From assembly GCA_037127315.1 (NCBI GenBank), contig JBBBDQ010001185.1, positions 1,144,001-1,208,000 of the forward strand: 64,000 nt of DNA, written 5' to 3'. The position numbers were made by a program, and so were the translations under genes. The stretch is from Ascarosepion bandense (taxonomy: Eukaryota; Mollusca; Cephalopoda; Sepiida; Sepiidae). The notes under the pieces are model-generated. The model did no database searches. It was given only the letters and a program-made list of their open reading frames with translations, and had not been told where the DNA came from. Of the stretch, positions 61,530 through 64,000 are shown one piece after another (the first letter of the stretch is position 1; the number at the start of each line of letters is the position of its first letter).

Positions 61530-62257
61530 ATATAGTAGGGTCAGTAGGGCATTATCGGTGAGAAAAAGGGCACCATGATAGAATTCACTCAGCCAGAAAT
61601 TTGGAATTGCATGCTTCACCTTCATACCCGAAGCTTCAATATGAACATTTCAGAGTGTTTAGTGTCAATCTGAAGACAGTGCAGAAGGTTCAGAAAGAGT
61701 TCAGTGATATATCCAGTTAAAATTATGGTGTTTGGAGTGATCACTACTGATGATGATGTTAAGCTTTCCCACTTCAGACTCAACACAGAGGCCTACATCA
61801 AATTCCTTGAGGAGGTAGTGCTGCCTTGGGTCAAAAGGTTGGCTGCTGGAAGACCCTATGTATGGTAATAGGACACTGCATCTTATCACATAAGCAGAAG
61901 AACACAGTCATGGCTGTCAGACAATTTCTGTGACCACATTACACCTTACATCTGGCCAACTAACTCCCCAGACTGCAACTCCCAGACTTGTGGGATGCAG
62001 TTGAGCAAGAGACCAACAAAACTCCTTGGAATACCAAAGATGAACTAAAGGCAAAGATTATGGCAGCATTCACCAACTTAAACAAGGAGATCCTCCAGAA
62101 GAGTTACAGGAGGCCATGGTTGAAGCCAATGATGATTTTATTGAATAAATTTACTCCTAGTATTTCAAGATATTTTTATATAATTTTGGTAAGTATATCT
62201 GTTAAAATGAGTGTTATTTTCATTTTTGCATAATTTAGACAACAATTTATCCATCTC
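61530..62257 (+). mobile_element. Tc1/mariner-superfamily transposase relic, copy B
   Basis: Frames read MNISECLVS (HTH region), then VITTDDDVKLSHFRLNTEAY, FLEEVVLPWVKRLAAGRPYV, W-x-DTASYH (catalytic Asp), SWLSDNFCDHIT, WPTNSPDCNS-LD (catalytic region), AVEQETNKTPWNTKDELKAK and IMAAFTNLNKEILQKSYRR. Stops and frameshifts. It is the same family as copy A at 3527-4270, better preserved, and both end at 'aatttatccat'. Confidence 0.72.
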
Positions 62258-62488
62258 ACCTTGTATATAGATGGGCTGTTAAATAAAATACACCAACCCT
62301 TTTCATCAGCTGTTTTGCCCCATCTAATGTATTTCATATCAAAATAATAAATATATACTTTGTTCAGAGTACAATGACCAACATAACTAGAAAGAAGTGT
62401 GAGCTTTACAAATTCAATTAAACTGAAACTTGAAAAATAATGCAATAAAAAATTAAATAAATTATTAAACATGTCATTTAAAAAATTT

Positions 62489-62536
<48 letters not shown>

Positions 62537-64000
62537 ACATATATTTAATAAAATAGTGCGTAACAGAGCTATTAAGTATATATTAATAAATATACATATT
62601 ATCCATCACAAGTAGCATGACTTAGAATTTCAAGCACAACACAATCTTTAGATTCTAAGTATAGACTGATTGTTATATAATGTAAATTTTAATAAAACTA
62701 TCTGGTTATCACAATGTTGGCATAGTCATATATTATACAGGGTTTACATTTTTTTAATTTAAAAAATATATTTAGCATTTACAATAAACAGGATTTATAT
62801 ATATGTTAAAAAAATTACTTTAGAGCTGTGAATATTATTTTTTATATAAAGCATAAAAATTTAAAAAACAAAAACATGATTTATTTTACAAATTAATTTG
62901 GTGCAACATATTTTAGTAGATATTCATTTTTATGCCTCTGTATAACCATCAATTCATTTCTCTTGTTTAATAAACTAGGGTTATTTAAGCATTTTAAGCT
63001 AACTAATTTCAACAAGGCATGAATTACATCTATCACCTTTTCCATCATGAGGTTTGGCTTTAGTTACAAACCCCACATAATAATGGGTGTATTACCACCA
63101 TTTATTTGCCAGACATGTTTGGAGAGAGCAGTGTTGTTTGTGTATCTTACATTACCTAAAGTCATTTAATGATGGGGGAAATGTAATTTCCAAGGTTTTT
63201 CAGTGGAAACAAAATAAAATATGACACCGTTACTGGAATGTATGCTAGCGCAGTATACAATATTATCAGTTATACATTAGCCATTTAAGGGACAGATCAT
63301 ACTTTTTGGGCAGTAACATTTATTTTTTAGAATGAACTTTGTTGGACATGTATCTATTTAATATAATATTGTTAGGTTGGAATATAGATTTATCAATGTT
63401 AGTAATGCAGCTATAGCTGATCTTAACATTGTTTTTGTTAAAAATCTTTTTAGTATTGGTGAATGATTAAAGTGGTTATGAATTAAATTTAGGAAAATTT
63501 TTATGATATTCATTTGAACATTACAAGTTGGGTTAAATGTTACACCTGCATAGTTTCTATTTATTTTTCCTTTTTTGTTTTTCTAAATACTTTAACTTAT
63601 ATATATATTAGTAATTTTAGTAAATTTACAAGCATCTTCTAATTAATGGAGTCTTTTACTAATTATAAAAATCTCTAAGCCTAACCCTCAAAAACCATAT
63701 TTCGCACAAACCAATATTTCTATGGCCTTCAACTTCAGCTTTTTATATATCAAATTTTTAAAACCTTCTATCAAATTGCAAGCCAGATCAGAGAAGTGGG
63801 AGCAGTTGAACTGTGGGCCTACTCCCCTGGGTATAGGTGAAGAAGGATTTTCTCTTCTGCAAAAAAGCTGGATTCAGAACAATCTAATTGGTTAGGAAAT
63901 ACCTAAGTGATCACATGATCTATAAAATAAATGTATGAAGCTTATGTCAGTAAAATATTTAAATTATTAATCTTTTTAAGATGCATGTAAGATGCTCATA
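62258..64000. other. Right edge: AT-rich DNA
   Basis: Contains a (TA)n microsatellite (62491-62533). I see no gene, exon or recognisable element in the rest. Confidence 0.5.
62491..62533. repeat. (TA)n microsatellite
   Basis: About twenty TA units. Confidence 0.9.

Noticed and set aside
62176..62472. 98-codon minus frame
   Set aside because: It overlaps the end of the mariner relic and AT-rich DNA; no protein features.

Overview
The window looks like intron-rich animal nuclear DNA. It is visibly AT-rich and packed with decayed transposons. The only gene I can name is TAF2, the TFIID subunit 2 (TAFII150/CIF150 family), on the + strand. Sixteen consecutive exons run from 589 to 46822. They join in one consistent reading frame, with canonical GT-AG borders, into 797 residues plus a stop. 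The aminopeptidase-like N-terminal half lies to the left of the window. The mixture of Penelope-like, RTE-like, Jockey/CR1-like, Gypsy, mariner, hAT-like and Helitron-like debris in very long introns resembles mollusc, especially cephalopod, genomes. That host assignment is an inference from repeat style and protein similarity recalled without tools.

Layout. 1-2600: TAF2 exons 1-3 (window numbering). 2600-10395: a large intron with a minus-strand mariner relic, a Penelope-like element (+), a 1.85-kb TG/GGATATA minisatellite and an opposed Penelope endonuclease relic (-). 10396-13267: exons 4-8. 13268-20295: an intron with a 5'-truncated non-LTR element (-), a second LINE tail (+) and Gypsy-type debris. 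20296-26524: exons 9-14, with a hairpin, an RTE tail and another mariner relic between them. 26525-38171: an intron holding one Gypsy relic on the minus strand. That relic was invaded by a LINE (with target-site duplication) and by an LTR-like unit that carries a second copy of part of the Gypsy RT. A further LTR-like promoter unit lies at about 36.2-37.6 kb. 38172-38331: exon 15. 38332-46517: an intron with two Penelope-like relics and two large adjacent palindromes. 46518-46822: the last exon, followed by 3' UTR.

46823-64000 is intergenic or belongs to an unidentified neighbour. It holds a Helitron-like remnant, mariner relics (one mariner with terminal repeats is inserted inside an RTE-type LINE), a hAT-like MITE and a small inverted-repeat element. 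A plausible terminal coding exon of an unrecognised minus-strand gene lies at 60165-60348. A second copy of the mariner family seen at 3.5-4.3 kb lies at 61.5-62.3 kb.

The TAF2 exons encode the HEAT/ARM-like part of the protein, then a long Thr/Ser/Ala-rich linker, and end in the Lys/His-rich tail typical of metazoan TAF2. Everything else supported here is transposon-derived, repeat, or intron without recognisable function. Several mobile elements show inactivating changes: catalytic Asp replacements in three reverse transcriptases, stops, frameshifts and internal deletions. I found no CRISPR array, rRNA, tRNA or prokaryote-style operon.
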